DNA of 64,000 nt from Syntrophomonadaceae bacterium (lineage in GTDB: Bacteria; Bacillota; Syntrophomonadia; Syntrophomonadales; Syntrophomonadaceae). Location of the stretch: assembly GCA_012520725.1 (NCBI GenBank), contig JAAYNQ010000048.1, positions 1 to 64,000 of the forward strand, read 5' to 3'. This document shows, one piece after another, positions 63,001 to 64,000 of this stretch (positions within the stretch are counted from its first letter, which is position 1; every line of letters begins with the position of its first letter). The notes under the pieces are model-generated. The model worked only from the letters and a program-made list of their open reading frames with translations, was not told the origin of the DNA and searched no databases. Position numbers and translations under genes: made by a program.

Positions 63001-64000
63001 CGTATAGGTGGTGGAATTGGCTCCGACCAGACCTCCGATAGGACAGTCTTCAGGGTTAGACGTGGCTACAACATTGCCCGTCGCGTAGCTGTCGGTAATA
63101 GAAGCTAATATGGTCACAACACTGGTGCCGGACCCTTTCGTGTTCTCGCTGTAACTTTGTCCGGCCAGCCCTCCCATATAGACATAGCCTGCACCGGTAA
63201 CATTGCCTTCAGCATGGCAATTGCTGATGGTCCCATATTTGTTGTAGCCGGTCAAACCGCCGATGCGCGAAAGCGAGGAAACATCCGATTCCACAGCGCC
63301 CGTTGCATAGCAATTGTCTATGCCCGCTTCATAATTATATCCGATCAGGCCGCCTATGTCTGTTCCACCGGCAGATTGCCCTGACACAACTTGACCGGTT
63401 GCGAAGCACCCGCTTACATCGGCTTCGGTGTTATATCCGATTAAACCGCCGGCATATATGTTTTCAGAAGCTGCAGCCGCGGTTACGGTTCCCGTGGCGG
63501 AAGAATCCAAAACCCTTCCGGCATTATATCCAATTAACCCGCCGACAGATGAACGCTCGACCGTATCTCCCGAGGCGGAGACCGCGACAGCGGAAGTACA
63601 GCGTTCAATGGTACCTTCGCTATATCCGGCCAGGCCTCCTACGCCTACATTTGAGGCAGATCCCGCAGCACTGCCTTCTACCTTGAGATCATATACGGTT
63701 CCCCCGCTGCCGATAAAACTGAAAAGCCCCACGCCGTTGGCGGATGCGTCAGTGATTTCGATTTTTATTATTTTATTATTGCCGTTAAAGTTGCCGGTAA
63801 ATGGGCTGGAAGAACTGCACAGAGACTGGTCAAGGGCGTCGGTGTTGATGTCGGCGTCCAGCCGGAAATAGGCTCCGGGACAGTCGCTTACCGACTTCAA
63901 ATGACCCAAGGTGGAAATTAAGTAAGGATCATCCGGCAGGCCTAAGCCTCCGGCAAATTGTTGCTCGATTACCCCGGTATAGATGCTTTTTTGCGGGGCA
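60088..64000 (-). CDS. Giant GLUG-repeat surface protein with CFI-box C-terminus (5' end outside window)
   Basis: Open from the right edge, at least 1300 codons; the first in-frame TTG at 63909 is inside the protein, because the frame remains open and continues the repeat pattern (LPDDPYLISTLGHLKS). Contains many GLUG motifs (GGLVGYN / GGLIGYN followed by CYATG) forming beta-helix-like blocks in two homologous halves (about 1-500 and 630-1080 counted from 63909). Each half starts with DPYLIS or NEPFIIT and FRL-(D/E)-ADI. A Big_2-type Ig domain separates them (VTVSPSTAEVEKGKQQAF). The C-terminus has CFIATAAFGS, a helical stretch and two TM helices, then a basic tail, i.e. a CFI-box anchor. Probably a surface adhesin. 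Its base composition is richer in GC than its neighbours. Confidence 0.85.
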   Translation of the reverse strand, partial: APQKSIYTGVIEQQFAGGLGLPDDPYLISTLGHLKSVSDCPGAYFRLDADINTDALDQSLCSSSSPFTGNFNGNNKIIKIEITDASANGVGLFSFIGSGGTVYDLKVEGSAAGSASNVGVGGLAGYSEGTIERCTSAVAVSASGDTVERSSVGGLIGYNAGRVLDSSATGTVTAAAASENIYAGGLIGYNTEADVSGCFATGQVVSGQSAGGTDIGGLIGYNYEAGIDNCYATGAVESDVSSLSRIGGLTGYNKYGTISNCHAEGNVTGAGYVYMGGLAGQSYSENTKGSGTSVVTILASITDSYATGNVVATSNPEDCPIGGLVGANSTTYTDSLQNVTYGIINCYATGSVSETGGEAYIGGLVGFNQAVSIQYCFSAGDVSASSGSAAGGFVGYNRSQAVINCCYATGDVLGIDVASDSNTYMGGFVGYLYSGALQDCYSGGAAEGANAYAGGFLGRADGTAANCYWNTDKTAKSIGNSTTVIGTGLTTVQMTGDAAKDNMSFDFTTPVWTATANDASHWYYPQLALFADSTDDTVKSLSLTSASFAAPSVTSVTVSPSTAEVEKGKQQAFTAVVAGNNAPAQAVVWSVTGHTGSGTYISSSGILSVAMDESAASLTITAISTIDGSKSGTATVTVKSSSAFSEGTGTSNEPFIITNRGQMEAVGNYPNACFRLEADITDSLTAPIGSAANPFVGSFDGNGKSISVNIANSPDTHVGLFAFIGTVGQVSNLTVNGNVSAICSAGEQYIGALAGQNNGKISGCSSSASVTAAGGKVHLGGLVGYNYSVNSSKDQPLVSKAEIESCSATGNVSASNILADSGIGGLVGTNTTLNSNRLDPNAPVFNVTNSYATGDITVAANLSSETYIGGLVGYNRVVSIRDCYATGAVNATNRSSAGGLVGHVRTEAVVERCFASGDVLVTDCGSVSGNTCLGGLIGYLNSGTVNDSYATGDVVGTNIASTGSQYFGGLLGYIYESSVKVNRSYTAGQVSGENTALGGLVGKNRNKATITDTYWNSTKNAKSHGDNSTLYGTGRTTGEMTGTDAATSMAGLDFSTPLFVTEANNSGTLFYPQLAVFANSEDSTVSGASLESVMAYATVINLAAIGGVTEPVRDAVPVTTIIETEQYTGTINWSPEVIDNKFAAETVYTATITLTAKAGYTLTGVSENFFTVEGADTVSNAANSGVITAVFPATAPIYDECFIATAAFGSKFDWPVSLLRHFRDQYLLTNSLGMALVEFYYHHSPPIAAMIASSEPLKILVRVLLAPVIALVYAIYHPILMVTLLGILYLIYRYKLRRRPIQV

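Noticed and set aside
60088-63909. Start of the GLUG protein at TTG 63909
   Set aside because: The frame stays open to the window end and the residues before it continue the repeat pattern, so the real start is outside.
1-64000. CRISPR array, prophage or intact insertion sequence
   Set aside because: No regularly spaced repeats, cas genes, phage structural genes or transposase were seen; the amidase and HicB alone do not make a prophage.

Overview
The window looks like chromosomal DNA of a spore-forming, butyrate-oxidising anaerobe of the Syntrophomonadaceae (Syntrophomonas-like Firmicute). This is inferred from three things seen here. There is a complete crotonase / 3-hydroxybutyryl-CoA dehydrogenase / thiolase / acyl-CoA dehydrogenase / CoA-transferase operon. 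There are endospore genes (yunB, ytxC, a pdaB-like deacetylase). There is Gram-positive style regulation (a T-box before pheST, strong AGGAGG ribosome sites, many intrinsic terminators). No rRNA operon, CRISPR array or intact insertion sequence was seen.

Layout. 1-3.6 kb: a leftward promoter and leader running off the edge, yunB, a class IV aminotransferase, gltX. 3.6-3.9 kb: tRNA-Gln(CTG) and tRNA-Glu(CTC) behind a perfect consensus promoter, closed by a terminator. 4.0-7.7 kb: an amidase and a sigma-54 enhancer-binding protein with a CBS region and four PAS domains. 7.7-15.6 kb: the leftward butyrate operon crt-hbd-thl-acd-(truncated CoA-transferase)-CoA-transferase, preceded by a good sigma-54 promoter, upstream direct repeats and a roughly 340-nt leader with two long inverted repeats. 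15.6-20 kb: a small ORF, a dispersed palindromic repeat, tyrS and a class A PBP. 20-32 kb: leftward housekeeping genes (mutS2, a U32 protein, a NIF3 protein, a phosphomutase-like protein, a DUF421 protein, a UbiB kinase, polX, zapA). 32-39 kb: marR, a PhoPR-type pair, a TGS-containing nucleoside kinase, a VanX-like dipeptidase and an unknown gene. 39-48.7 kb: the translation cluster ytxC, DUF445, thrS, infC-rpmI-rplT, a SpoU methylase, pheS-pheT. 49-52 kb: a small membrane protein, an orphan HicB-like protein, tRNA-Val(GAC) and two polysaccharide deacetylases. 52-59 kb: rmuC and a run of poorly characterised small genes, with a two-gene cassette between copies of the dispersed repeat. 60-64 kb: a giant GLUG-repeat surface protein with a C-terminal CFI-box and membrane anchor, truncated by the window end.

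The most interesting signal is the regulatory unit at 15 kb. A GG-N10-GC sigma-54 promoter faces the butyrate operon, with two 12-bp direct repeats at enhancer distance, and an enhancer-binding protein gene sits at the other end of the operon. Together they suggest sigma-54 control of syntrophic butyrate oxidation, with structured leader RNA as a possible second layer. Other notable points are an infC that appears to start at AUC behind its own attenuator, a PheT lacking the internal tRNA-binding domain, a PolX with Glu in place of the third catalytic Asp, and a catalytically headless CoA-transferase paralogue.
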